DNA of 64,000 nt from an uncultured Lachnospiraceae bacterium (lineage in GTDB: Bacteria > Bacillota > Clostridia > Lachnospirales > Lachnospiraceae): contig CAMNRH010000001.1 in NCBI GenBank assembly GCA_946552115.1, forward strand, positions 91,797 through 155,796, written 5' to 3'. Positions 17,938 to 26,855 of this stretch are shown here, one piece after another (positions within the stretch are counted from its first letter, which is position 1; each line of letters opens with the position of its first letter). Both the position numbers and the translations under genes were made by a program. Below the pieces are notes generated by a model, which saw nothing but the letters and a program-made list of their open reading frames with translations, was not told where the DNA came from and searched no databases.

Positions 17938-18729
17938 TTATCTGTTTTTATATTCCAAACGAATGGTGTCTGCAATAAGCGCAATAAATTCTGAATTCGT
18001 CGGTTTCCCTTTCCCATTGCTTACCGTATACCCGAATAATTCGTCTAACGTATCCAATTTCCCTCTGCTCCACGCCACCTCAATTGCATGGCGGATTGCA
18101 CGCTCTACGCGGCTTGATGTCGTCTGATGTTTTTTGGCAACTGTAGGATATAACACCTTTGTAATTGCATTCAGTACATCCATATCCTCAATTGACATAA
18201 TAATCGCATCTCTCAGATAATGATAACCCTTTATATGTGCCGGGATTCCGATTTCATGAATCATATCTGTCACCCGGTTCTCAAGATTCATTCCCTGCCT
18301 GGGGGCTATCTCCTGATCCCCGCCGCTGATAAAACGGGTCTCCAAATGCGGGGCCTGTCCGGCGCTTTTGATTCTGTTTAACAGCATCTCATTATTAAAG
18401 GGCTTGAGAATGTAATAATTTGCTCCTTTCCTGAAAGCATCCTCCGTAATTCTCTCCTGACCGACTGCCGTCACAATAATAAAGCTTGGACGTTTTTTAA
18501 TTTCCTTGTCGTGATTTACAAGATCCATCACGCTTAATCCGTCCATTTTCGGCATAATCAAATCCAAAAGCATTACATCCGGCTGTTTTTCCTTAATAAT
18601 TGAATAAGCGTCTTCCCCGTTTTTCGCTTTTCCTACAAGATTCAGGCCCTTGTCCGCGTCAATCATTTCGCCAAGTAAATCCAGGATTCTTTCATTGTCG
18701 TCGGCTATTGCCACAGCTATTTCTCCCAT
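17938..18729 (-). CDS. spo0A: Sporulation master response regulator Spo0A
   Basis: 263 residues. Receiver domain 1-125 with acidic pocket DD (residues ~10-11), phospho-acceptor Asp in [14 protein letters not shown] (~56) and the ILKPF lysine (~108). DNA-binding domain ~150-263 with [16 protein letters not shown] and the recognition-helix region [17 protein letters not shown], near invariant in Spo0A. Phosphorylated Spo0A binds 0A boxes to start sporulation. ATG 18729 has GGAGG 10 bp upstream; an in-frame TTG 9 bp earlier is too close to that site. It follows spoIVB, the usual order in Firmicutes. Confidence 0.98.
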   Translation of the reverse strand: MGEIAVAIADDNERILDLLGEMIDADKGLNLVGKAKNGEDAYSIIKEKQPDVMLLDLIMPKMDGLSVMDLVNHDKEIKKRPSFIIVTAVGQERITEDAFRKGANYYILKPFNNEMLLNRIKSAGQAPHLETRFISGGDQEIAPRQGMNLENRVTDMIHEIGIPAHIKGYHYLRDAIIMSIEDMDVLNAITKVLYPTVAKKHQTTSSRVERAIRHAIEVAWSRGKLDTLDELFGYTVSNGKGKPTNSEFIALIADTIRLEYKNR

Positions 18730-18859
18730 TTCCCACAATTCCTCCTTCCCAAACTTCAAAACCGTCAAAACCTATTATATATTTTGCCCTATTGTAATTC
18801 AAGTGATTAACGCCGTAAATTTTCTATATTTTATGATTTTTGTCATCTTTTTTCCGTCT

Positions 18860-18884
18860 ATTTCAACATCTTTTTACATTTCCT
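18860..18884 (-). promoter_or_regulatory. Candidate sigma-H promoter of spo0A
   Basis: AGGAAAT (18878-18884), 12-bp spacer, TGAAAT (18860-18865), resembling the sigma-H pattern AGGAWWW-N12-14-RNNGAAT. TGTTGAAA within it and TTTGTCATAA ~40 bp upstream resemble 0A boxes (TGTCGAA). This is pattern matching only. Confidence 0.35.
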
Positions 18885-18915
18885 CGTAAATATCAGCAAA
18901 TTATGACAAATATAC

Positions 18916-19989
18916 CTATTTCTCATTTTCACACATTTCCAGCATATTCTCAATAAATATTCCGTAGCCCTTTTTCGGGTCATTTACAAAAACATGCGTC
19001 ACCGCACCGATAAGCTTTCCGTTTTGGATAATCGGAGAACCGCTCATTCCCTGTACGATACCTCCAGTCTCTTTCAAAAGCTCTTCATCTGTCACCTCAA
19101 TCGTAAGACCTTTGTTGATCTCATTTGTATAATAATCCACGCCGGTAATTTCTATATCGTATTCCCTGATTTCTCCCGATACCGCACATCGAATGACCGC
19201 GGGGCCGTCCTCAACCTCCTCCTTTTTTGCCGTCTCCATAGGTTTTTGCTCTGAAAAAAGCGCGTCAATTCTGTCTACGGTCCCGAAAATTCCCACGTCC
19301 GTATTTTTTGTAATTGTTCCAAGCACGTTATAATTATTATAAATGATAATTCCTTCCATCCCTCCCGGGGAACCGCTTTCTCCTTTTTGTATATCCCGTA
19401 TACTGGTAATATAAAGAGTTCCGTCCGATATATTCAGAAGCTCGTTCGTATCAATATCGTGAATACCGTGTCCAAGCGCACCAAACTCACTGTCCGCATT
19501 TAAAAAGGTAACCGTTCCGAGTCCCTGCGTGTTATCCCTTACCCAAATGCCAAGCTTATATTCGTCGACACCGCATTTTACGGCTTTGAAACGGATATAG
19601 ATTTCTTCACCGTTTCTTTTCACATTCAATACCACCTCGTCCTCCTTAAGCTGCGATACCGCTTCGACAAGCTGGGCCTTCGTATCAATCTGCCGCCCGT
19701 TAATTCCTACGATGTAATCTCCTGATTTCACAAGATGCTCCGCCGGATTATACTGCATTCCGTCAACGGATTGAATTCTTTCCGTTCCCAGTATCATAAC
19801 TCCGTCTGTTTCCAAATAAATCCCTACCGGCATACCACCGGGAATGACCATCGTATCCGAGGAGGGCTCACCGCTCACCTCCTGCCTCACACCGATGCGC
19901 TGCTGTTCAATCAGGCAATAGCTCCCTCCTACCACAGCCGCAAAAACGGTAACCATAATTAAAATTCTCCGATACCAGTATTTAAACAT
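18916..19989 (-). CDS. spoIVB: SpoIVB serine peptidase, sigma-K checkpoint signal
   Basis: 357 residues. One N-terminal membrane/signal segment (~9-27), a PDZ domain ~95-165 (LVKSGDYIVGINGRQI), and a chymotrypsin-like peptidase of the S55 family: GALGHGIHDIDT gives the catalytic His (~193) and GMSGSPIIQNGKLIGAVTHV the catalytic Ser (~316). In B. subtilis SpoIVB is secreted by the forespore and cleaves SpoIVFA, releasing pro-sigma-K processing; some Clostridia keep SpoIVB without the whole checkpoint. TCGGAGG precedes ATG 19989. The only promoter space overlaps the recN terminator. Confidence 0.96.
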   Translation of the reverse strand: MFKYWYRRILIMVTVFAAVVGGSYCLIEQQRIGVRQEVSGEPSSDTMVIPGGMPVGIYLETDGVMILGTERIQSVDGMQYNPAEHLVKSGDYIVGINGRQIDTKAQLVEAVSQLKEDEVVLNVKRNGEEIYIRFKAVKCGVDEYKLGIWVRDNTQGLGTVTFLNADSEFGALGHGIHDIDTNELLNISDGTLYITSIRDIQKGESGSPGGMEGIIIYNNYNVLGTITKNTDVGIFGTVDRIDALFSEQKPMETAKKEEVEDGPAVIRCAVSGEIREYDIEITGVDYYTNEINKGLTIEVTDEELLKETGGIVQGMSGSPIIQNGKLIGAVTHVFVNDPKKGYGIFIENMLEMCENEK

Positions 19990-20005
19990 CTTTATTTTCC
20001 TCCGA

Positions 20006-20047
20006 CATACAAAAAGATAGATACCAAACAGATATCTATCTTAGTAT
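20006..20047 (-). terminator. Terminator hairpin after recN
   Basis: The minus strand forms AAGATAGATA(C) / (G)TATCTATCTT with TTTTT following, and outer arms CATAC / GTATG continue the symmetry. It ends 15 bp before the spoIVB start. Confidence 0.7.
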
Positions 20048-20071
20048 GCCGCAATTATTTTCAATTTATTT
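20042..20071 (-). promoter_or_regulatory. Possible sigma-G promoter of spoIVB
   Basis: CATACTA (20042-20048) fits the sigma-G -10 pattern CATNHTA; 18 bp upstream AAATA (20067-20071) is one base off GHATR. It coincides with the start of the terminator-like hairpin, which weakens or complicates the call. Confidence 0.3.
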
Positions 20072-20080
20072 TTCTTTATT

Positions 20081-21766
20081 TCATCTTATTTTATTTTTTG
20101 CAATCCGGGCCAGCTCTCTCATCTCCCGGGCATTTTCAAGCACCGTATCCGTAATTTGAGCCCCGCCGAGAATTCTTGCGAGTTCCTCTGCCGTTTCCTC
20201 CTCACTCAGACAGCGGATGGATGTCGTTGTATCCAGACTTTCCACCTTTTTCTCAATGAGGAAATGCACGTCCGCCATCGCCGCGATCTGGGCAAGATGG
20301 GTAATACAGATAACCTGATGCCGCTTTCCGATTACCGCCATCTTTTCAGATACTTTCTGAGCGGTCCGCCCGCTGATTCCCACGTCAATTTCGTCAAAAA
20401 TAAGTGTCTCTACTGCATCTCTGTCAGCCATAACCGTCTTAATCGCAAGCATAATTCTCGACAGCTCTCCGCCGGAAGCAACATTCGCAAGCGGTCTTAC
20501 GGGAAGCCCCGGATTTAAAGACACCCGAAATTCCACGTCGTCCACTCCCTCTGATGTATAAGTCCCGGCATTTTCAAATGCGATCTCGAATTTTATATCC
20601 GCAAAATTCAAATCTTTCAGATTCTCCTCCACCTTACGCTCCAGGAGCTTTCCCTGCTCTTTGCGGGCTTTTGTAAGCTCTTCGGACGCCTCTTTAAGAC
20701 TTTGCTCCGTCTTTTTCAGCCCCCGTTCCAGCTCCTCTATATAAGCCTCATAATCCTTAAGCCTGATAAGCTTTTCCTGCTGCGCCTCCTTATATGCAAG
20801 AATCTGTGCGATTGTATTTCCATATTTTGTCTTTAAGCGATTAATATCATTCAGGCGGCTTTCCGTCTCAGAAAACTCTTCCTCAGAAAACTCACAGGAG
20901 CTTAAATACTCCGAAAGCTCACGGTTAAAATCATTTAAAAGGCTGTCAACCTCCGTAAGCTGTCCGTAAAGCTCCTCCGCCCTTTCATCATATCCGGCAA
21001 TATCTGAAAGCATACGAATCGCCCGGCTTAAATTCTCGCTGGCGCTTACATCCCCCTCGCTCGTATAAGAATAGGCGGCGGCCGCGCTCTGAGTAATTCG
21101 TTTTCCGTTTTCCATACGTCTGAACAGGGCTTCCAGCTCCTCATCCTCGCCCTCTCTCAACGCGGCATTTTCAATTTCCTCCGCCTCAAATTGAAGAAAG
21201 GACATCTCCTTTGCACGCTCGGCCTCGTCCATATCAGACTCCTCCAGACATTTTTTTAATTTCCGGTATTCCTGATAAAGGAAAGCAACCTTTTCTTTCC
21301 GCTCTTTCACCGCCTCACCTGCAAACGCATCCACAATAGCCAGATGATTCTTCTTATACAAAAGCGACTGATGCTCATGCTGTCCGTGAATATCAATCAG
21401 TGCCGACGCGGCCTCTCTAAGGACAGCCATCGTAACCGTCTCTCCATTAATGCGGCTGACACTCCTTTTTTCCATCAGGCGCCTGCTTAAAACGACAAGC
21501 CCGTCCTCCGGGAAAATATCAAGCTCAGAAAGAGCGTCCGCCTGCGTTTTGCTGTCTACGCCGAAAGTAAGCTCCACAAATCCGTAATCCGCTCCCTCTC
21601 TTATCATATCCATTGTATATTTCCCGCCCAGCGCAAGATTGACAGAGCCAAGAATAATTGACTTCCCCGCTCCGGTTTCACCGGTTAATATATTTAAACC
21701 CTCTTCAAATTCTACCTCAATTTCGTCAATCAACGCCAGATTTTTCACATGTAAACTTTGTAACAT
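20081..21766 (-). CDS. recN: DNA repair protein RecN
   Basis: 561 residues, an SMC-like ATPase for double-strand-break repair. Walker A GETGAGKS near 30; Q-loop/HGQHEHQSLL near 130; long coiled-coil arms ~155-370; ABC signature ASGGELSRIMLA near 435; Walker B TLIFDEIDVGISG near 462. AGGAGG lies 4 bp before ATG 21766. It is the last gene of the asp23-recN operon, 9 bp after argR, and is followed by a hairpin terminator. Confidence 0.97.
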   Translation of the reverse strand: MLQSLHVKNLALIDEIEVEFEEGLNILTGETGAGKSIILGSVNLALGGKYTMDMIREGADYGFVELTFGVDSKTQADALSELDIFPEDGLVVLSRRLMEKRSVSRINGETVTMAVLREAASALIDIHGQHEHQSLLYKKNHLAIVDAFAGEAVKERKEKVAFLYQEYRKLKKCLEESDMDEAERAKEMSFLQFEAEEIENAALREGEDEELEALFRRMENGKRITQSAAAAYSYTSEGDVSASENLSRAIRMLSDIAGYDERAEELYGQLTEVDSLLNDFNRELSEYLSSCEFSEEEFSETESRLNDINRLKTKYGNTIAQILAYKEAQQEKLIRLKDYEAYIEELERGLKKTEQSLKEASEELTKARKEQGKLLERKVEENLKDLNFADIKFEIAFENAGTYTSEGVDDVEFRVSLNPGLPVRPLANVASGGELSRIMLAIKTVMADRDAVETLIFDEIDVGISGRTAQKVSEKMAVIGKRHQVICITHLAQIAAMADVHFLIEKKVESLDTTTSIRCLSEEETAEELARILGGAQITDTVLENAREMRELARIAKNKIR

Positions 21767-21775
21767 CCGCTCCTC

Positions 21776-22225
21776 CTACAGAACAATCCTGCTGATTTTT
21801 TCCATTACCTGTACCGTCTCCTCCACGCTTCGGATTGCACACATAATCGTATCGTCTCCTGCAATACTGCCTACAACTTCTTTCCAGTCCATAGCGTCTA
21901 CCGCAGCGCATACCGCCATCGCCATACCGGACACGGTTTTTATGACAAGAATATTCTGCGCCATATCCATAGATACGTAGCCGTCCCTTAATACCCTCAT
22001 ATATTTTTCATTCATACCGTTCTGCTCATCCTGATGAACCGCGTAACGCTGGCCGCCGCCTTCCGCCGGCACCTTAGTAAGCTTTAAATCTCTGATGTCT
22101 CTGGACACGGTCGCCTGGGTTACCTGAAAACCTTCCTCATGAAGACGGGACGCGAGCTCTTCCTGCGTCTCAATCCGATATGCCCGGATTAATTCAATGA
22201 TTTTTGCATGTCTGTTCACCTTCAT
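21776..22225 (-). CDS. argR: Arginine repressor ArgR/AhrC
   Basis: 149 residues. N-terminal winged helix (RHAKIIELIRAYRIETQEELASRL, VTQATVSRDIRDLKL) and a C-terminal hexamerisation/arginine-binding domain with the conserved GDDTIMCAIRS near 125. It represses arginine biosynthesis and activates catabolism in response to arginine. The position between nadK and recN is the usual one in Firmicutes. AAAGGA precedes ATG 22225. Confidence 0.97.
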   Translation of the reverse strand: MKVNRHAKIIELIRAYRIETQEELASRLHEEGFQVTQATVSRDIRDLKLTKVPAEGGGQRYAVHQDEQNGMNEKYMRVLRDGYVSMDMAQNILVIKTVSGMAMAVCAAVDAMDWKEVVGSIAGDDTIMCAIRSVEETVQVMEKISRIVL

Positions 22226-22229
22226 GTTA

Positions 22230-23066
22230 TTAATTTCCTTTCATCTTCCTGCGAAGTGTCTCTAAAAAGCTGACTCTGCTGAGCTTGACAATCTTTGCCA
22301 CCGCCTTTGCTCTTTGAATCGTCACCGTATCTCCGGTTACCATCGTAAGCGTATCCGCACCGTCAAAGGCGATGCATGCCTCTTCTGCCCTGTCATGTTT
22401 TCCTTCCCCGATTTCTATCACGAGCTCGTCCTCCGCCGATAATACGATACTGCTCGTATTCAGCGCATGAGAACAGATAGGGGTAATCACAATCATAGAC
22501 GCCGTCGGCTCGACAATCGGTCCGCCCGCGGACAGATTATACGCCGTAGAGCCTGTCGGCGTGGAGATAATCATTCCGTCAGCCTCATAGGAATTCAAAA
22601 GCTCCCCATTCACATACAGCTTAAAATGAATAAGGCGAAGACTTTCCTTTCTGGCTACAACAATGTCATTGAGCGCCACGTCCCTTATGTCATTGCCTAA
22701 ACGCCCTTCCAGCATCATACGGCTCTCTACCGTATATTCGCCCGTAAAGAGACGCTTTAGCGCCTCGTCAATATGATTGACCTCCGCCTCCGCCAGATAA
22801 CCGAGAGTTCCCATATTAATTCCCAGGATAGGAATGTCCCGTCCGTGGAGGGCTCTTGCCACCTCGATAAGCGTTCCGTCGCCGCCAATCACGACGGCAC
22901 AGTCAAGCACCTCCGGAATTGATTCTTTGATAATCTTTTTATTCTTATCTTTCTGACAGCGGATACAGCTTTTCCCCGACGCCTCCAAAAGCCGGATTAC
23001 TTCCTGTGTCACTCTCTGGCCTTTATCCTTTCCGTCATTCGTCACTATTAAAAAACAATCCATCAT
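22230..23066 (-). CDS. nadK: NAD kinase
   Basis: 278 residues. The catalytic GGDGT motif is near 60, NMGTLGYLAE near 85 and DGMIISTPTGSTAYNLSAGGPI near 165. It makes NADP from NAD. The start overlaps nothing and lies 3 bp after the tlyA stop, inside the asp23-recN operon. Confidence 0.97.
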   Translation of the reverse strand: MMDCFLIVTNDGKDKGQRVTQEVIRLLEASGKSCIRCQKDKNKKIIKESIPEVLDCAVVIGGDGTLIEVARALHGRDIPILGINMGTLGYLAEAEVNHIDEALKRLFTGEYTVESRMMLEGRLGNDIRDVALNDIVVARKESLRLIHFKLYVNGELLNSYEADGMIISTPTGSTAYNLSAGGPIVEPTASMIVITPICSHALNTSSIVLSAEDELVIEIGEGKHDRAEEACIAFDGADTLTMVTGDTVTIQRAKAVAKIVKLSRVSFLETLRRKMKGN

Positions 23067-23069
23067 CTT

Positions 23070-23879
23070 CTATCCCTTCGCAAGAGTTTCAAACGCCTTG
23101 TCTACAATATTTGTTATATTAATCTCATCGTCGATGCCCCCGGCATCCGCACACTTTTTCAGATGCACCAGATATTCTATATTTCCTTCCGGCCCGCGGA
23201 CAGGTGAAAAGGTGAGATTTTCTACGTAAAAGCCGTTCGCCGCGGAAAAATCCGTCACCGCCTCAATCACCTCTATATGGGTTTTCCGCTCTCTTACGAC
23301 GCCTTTTTTTCCGACCTTCTCCCTTCCCGCCTCAAACTGCGGCTTAATAAGCGCCGCAATTTCACCGTCCTCTTTCAGATAATCCCGAATTGGCGGCAAT
23401 ACCTTTGAAAGTGAGATAAAAGAAACGTCGACAGAAGAAAAATCAACCGGTTCTCCTATATCCTCCGGCTTTACATAACGGATATTTGTCTTTTCCATAC
23501 AGATGACCCGGCCGTCCTGCCTGAGCTTCCAGTCTAACTGTCCCCGCCCCACATCAATCGCATACACTTTTTTTGCCCCGTTTTGAAGCATACAGTCCGT
23601 AAAGCCTCCGGTAGACGCTCCGACATCCGTACAGATTTTGTCCTTTACCATAATGGAAAAGCACTGAAATGCTTTCTCAAGCTTCAAGCCTCCCCTGCTT
23701 ACATAAGGAAGTGCATTTCCCCTTACCTCAATCTTTACCTCCTCTTTAAATGCCGTGCCGGGCTTATCCTCTTTCTGACCGTCCACATACACGCACCCGG
23801 ACATAATCACCGCTTTTGCCTTCTCCCTGGATGCTGCGAGATTTCTTTTTACAAGCAGCATGTCCAACCGTTCTTTCAT
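23070..23879 (-). CDS. tlyA: TlyA-family rRNA 2'-O-methyltransferase (S4 domain)
   Basis: 269 residues. S4 RNA-binding domain at ~1-60 (ERLDMLLVKRNLAASREKAK), then an FtsJ/RrmJ-fold methyltransferase with the SAM motif DVGASTGGFTDCMLQNGA near 85 and the catalytic lysine in KPQFEAGREKVGKKGVVR near 190. Mycobacterial TlyA methylates 16S C1409 and 23S C1920; some homologues are described as haemolysins, which I regard as a misnomer. It overlaps the dxs stop by 4 bp (ATGA). Confidence 0.94.
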   Translation of the reverse strand: MKERLDMLLVKRNLAASREKAKAVIMSGCVYVDGQKEDKPGTAFKEEVKIEVRGNALPYVSRGGLKLEKAFQCFSIMVKDKICTDVGASTGGFTDCMLQNGAKKVYAIDVGRGQLDWKLRQDGRVICMEKTNIRYVKPEDIGEPVDFSSVDVSFISLSKVLPPIRDYLKEDGEIAALIKPQFEAGREKVGKKGVVRERKTHIEVIEAVTDFSAANGFYVENLTFSPVRGPEGNIEYLVHLKKCADAGGIDDEINITNIVDKAFETLAKG

Positions 23880-25744
23880 AGCTGTAGCTCCTTAACTGCC
23901 TCTGATATTCTTTCCGTCATTTTTCCGCTGTCAATTCCGTTGGCCTTTCGAAGCGCGGCAATGCTTCCATGCTCTACATAGGTATCCGGAAGTGCAAGCG
24001 CAAGCACTCTGAGAGGAAGCCTTCTTTTCTGCACGTACTCCGTCACATGCTCCCCATACCCGCCAATCTGTACATTTTCCTCTATAACGGCTATCATGCG
24101 GTGATTTTCAGACACTTTCATGAGCATCCTGCCATCTATCGGCTTAACAAACCTTGCATTAATGAGACTGCAGGAATATCCTGCATCTTTTAAAGCCTTT
24201 CGTACCTGCACCGCCTCCTCAAACATATGACCCACGCTTAAAATGGCAATATCCTTTTCCTCATAAATCCATTCGCTTCTGCCGTATTCTACGGGCGCCC
24301 TGTACTCTTCATAACCGGTATAGGCCGTTCCTCTCGGATAACGAAGTGCAATCGGCCCCTCATATTCTATCGCAAAGCGGAGCATATCCGCCATCTCCCA
24401 TTTATTTTTCGGCGACATTACCGTCATATTGGGAATCGCACTTAAATAAGACAAATCAAAAATTCCCTGATGCGTTTCCCCGTCGCTTCCTACCAGTCCG
24501 GCGCGGTCAATCGCAAATACAACCGGAAGATTCTGAAGCGCCACGTCATGGATAATCTGATCAAAGCCCCTTTGAAGAAAGGAAGAATACACCGCAAAGA
24601 CCGGCTTGATTCCTCCCGCCGCAAGACCGGCCGCAAAAGTTACCGCATGCCCCTCCGCAATTCCCACATCAAAAAAACGATTCGGAAACCGGCGCCTGAA
24701 TCCCGACAGGCCGGTCCCGTCTGCCATCGCCGCAGTAATCGCCGCTACCCGGGGATTTTTTACCGCCTCCGCACAGATAACCTTTCCGAACACATCCGTA
24801 TAGGTATCTTTCTCTTTCCTTGCTTTTACCTTACCGCTCTCAATATCAAAGGGTCCGATTCCGTGAAATTTATCCGGCGCGCTCTCCGCCGGTTCATACC
24901 CTTTTCCTTTCTGTGTCATAACATGAAGAAGCACCGGCCCGTCCACTTTCTTCGCCTCAATAAGCGCCCTGCAGAGCATGGGAAGATTGTGTCCCTGAAT
25001 CGGTCCGAAATAAGTAATTCCCATATCCTCAAAAAGCATTCCCGGAACGACCAATTGCTTAATACTGCTTTTTGTCTTACGAATCTGCTCAATCATCCTC
25101 TCTCCGATTCCGGGAACATGTTCAAGAAAATTCGTCACCCCTTTTTTTAGTCCCGTATAAAAATCCGCCGTCCGAAGATGGGAAAGATATTTTGACATCC
25201 CGCCTACATTTTCTGAAATGGACATATGATTATCGTTCAGAATAATAATAAAATTTGTTTTTAAATGAGAGGCGTTATTGAGCGCTTCATAGGCCATCCC
25301 TCCTGTAAGGGAGCCGTCTCCGATAACCGACACAACCTGGTAATCCTCTCCTTTTATCTCTCTGGCCTCAACAAGGCCCAGGCCCGCTGAAACAGACGTA
25401 GAACTGTGCCCGGTATCAAAAGCGTCGCATATGCTTTCTTTCCGTTTCGGAAAACCGCTTAAGCCTCCATAGCTTCTCAGGCTGTCAAAGCCGTCCTTTC
25501 TTCCGGTAAGAAGCTTATGGGTGTAGGACTGATGTCCAACATCCCAGATAATCTTATCCTCCGGGAGATTAAAAACCAGATGAAGTGCCATAGTAAGCTC
25601 CACCACACCCAGATTAGACGCCAGATGCCCCCCTGTTTTACTGACCTTTTCCACAAGAAACTGACGAATCTCCTGAGCCAGAACAGACAGCTCCTCCTCT
25701 GTCAGCTTCTTAATATCATTTTCCTTTTGTATACGCTCCAGCAT
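23876..25744 (-). CDS. dxs: 1-deoxy-D-xylulose-5-phosphate synthase
   Basis: 622 residues, a full-length thiamine-diphosphate enzyme joining pyruvate and glyceraldehyde-3-phosphate at the entry of the MEP isoprenoid pathway. Seen: HLASNLGVVELTMALH near 40, the TPP/Mg motif GDGSLTGGMAYEALNN near 150, DVGIAEGHAVTFAAG near 365, and RAGLVGSDGETHQG near 420. It lies 15 bp after ispA, so the pathway's first enzyme and a prenyl-diphosphate synthase are co-expressed. Confidence 0.97.
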   Translation of the reverse strand: MLERIQKENDIKKLTEEELSVLAQEIRQFLVEKVSKTGGHLASNLGVVELTMALHLVFNLPEDKIIWDVGHQSYTHKLLTGRKDGFDSLRSYGGLSGFPKRKESICDAFDTGHSSTSVSAGLGLVEAREIKGEDYQVVSVIGDGSLTGGMAYEALNNASHLKTNFIIILNDNHMSISENVGGMSKYLSHLRTADFYTGLKKGVTNFLEHVPGIGERMIEQIRKTKSSIKQLVVPGMLFEDMGITYFGPIQGHNLPMLCRALIEAKKVDGPVLLHVMTQKGKGYEPAESAPDKFHGIGPFDIESGKVKARKEKDTYTDVFGKVICAEAVKNPRVAAITAAMADGTGLSGFRRRFPNRFFDVGIAEGHAVTFAAGLAAGGIKPVFAVYSSFLQRGFDQIIHDVALQNLPVVFAIDRAGLVGSDGETHQGIFDLSYLSAIPNMTVMSPKNKWEMADMLRFAIEYEGPIALRYPRGTAYTGYEEYRAPVEYGRSEWIYEEKDIAILSVGHMFEEAVQVRKALKDAGYSCSLINARFVKPIDGRMLMKVSENHRMIAVIEENVQIGGYGEHVTEYVQKRRLPLRVLALALPDTYVEHGSIAALRKANGIDSGKMTERISEAVKELQL

Positions 25745-25759
25745 ATAGATACCTCGTTT

Positions 25760-26662
25760 TTATCTATCCCTGTGAATCAGCTGTATAAGCAATTCCTCAA
25801 GATATGGATTCTCTCCCGGAAGCTTTTTAAAAAGCCTAATCGCCTCACGGGAATTTTCCTCCACCTTTTTCTTTGCTTCCTCTAGTCCCAACAGCGTTAC
25901 ATAGGTTGTCTTTTCATTTTTTTCGTCACTGTGTACCGGTTTTCCGAGTGTCTCGTTCGTGCCTGTAACATCCAGAATATCATCCTGAATCTGGAACGCA
26001 AGCCCGACCCGTCCTGCAATATGCTCCACCGTCTTAACCGCCTCCTCGGAGGCTCCGCCAAGAATTGCCCCAATCATCATGGATGCCTCAATAAGCGCGG
26101 ACGTCTTAAGCTCATAAATGGAATCAAGAGCCTCTTTTTCCAACTTATGCCCGGTCTCCTTTACATCGATTACCTGACCGCCTATCATACCGTAAATACC
26201 GGCTTTCTCTCCCAGCACGCCAAGCGCGCGGCCAATCGTAAGACTTTCCTCCGGCTCTGTCACAAATGCCCTGAACGCCGTTTCAAACGCATAGTTAAGA
26301 AGCGCGTCTCCCGCTAAAATCCCCATATCCTCCCCATATACAACATGGGTTGTTTTACGGCCCCTGCGGTAATCATCATTATCCATTGCCGGAAGGTCGT
26401 CATGCACAAGAGAATAGGTATGAATCATCTCAATGGCTGCCATAAACGGATATATAACTTCTGATTTCCCGTCAAACAGCCGATAGGTTTCCCTCATAAG
26501 CATAGGCCGAAGCCTTTTTCCTCCTGCCATCAGGCTGTACGCCATCGCTTCCATAATCAGCTTCTGGCGGCCTTTCTGCTTCGGAAGATACCTCTGCAGA
26601 ATATCCTCAATCTTTCTCACCTTACTTTGTCTTAATGTTTCAAATCCCTTGTTCAAACTCAT
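25760..26662 (-). CDS. ispA: Farnesyl/geranyl diphosphate synthase
   Basis: 300 residues, trans-prenyltransferase. The first Asp-rich motif is in HDDLPAMDNDDYRRG near 85, the second in QIQDDILDVTG near 220. It condenses IPP with DMAPP/GPP to C15 (chain length inferred from family). ATG 26662 has AGAGGG ~9 bp upstream and overlaps the xseB stop by 23 bp. Confidence 0.96.
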   Translation of the reverse strand: MSLNKGFETLRQSKVRKIEDILQRYLPKQKGRQKLIMEAMAYSLMAGGKRLRPMLMRETYRLFDGKSEVIYPFMAAIEMIHTYSLVHDDLPAMDNDDYRRGRKTTHVVYGEDMGILAGDALLNYAFETAFRAFVTEPEESLTIGRALGVLGEKAGIYGMIGGQVIDVKETGHKLEKEALDSIYELKTSALIEASMMIGAILGGASEEAVKTVEHIAGRVGLAFQIQDDILDVTGTNETLGKPVHSDEKNEKTTYVTLLGLEEAKKKVEENSREAIRLFKKLPGENPYLEELLIQLIHRDR

Positions 26663-26855
26663 GTACCTTTCCCTCTTCATCCAATACCAGCATCTTTTTC
26701 TCTATCTTATCCAGTCGCTCGCTGCAGGCTTTCAGCATGTCCATTCCCTTATGATAAAGCTGAAAGGAATCCTCCAGTGACACTTCCTGCTGCTCCATCG
26801 CGCTAACGACCTCTTCAAGCCCTGCAAATAACTCCTCCAGCGTTTCCTTAGCCAT
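26640..26855 (-). CDS. xseB: Exodeoxyribonuclease VII small subunit
   Basis: 71 residues, a helical protein: LEELFAGLEEVVSAMEQQEVSLEDSFQLYHKGMDMLKAC, the standard XseB pattern. It binds several copies per XseA and regulates single-strand exonuclease activity. It overlaps xseA by 8 bp and ispA by 23 bp. Confidence 0.96.
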   Translation of the reverse strand: MAKETLEELFAGLEEVVSAMEQQEVSLEDSFQLYHKGMDMLKACSERLDKIEKKMLVLDEEGKVHEFEQGI

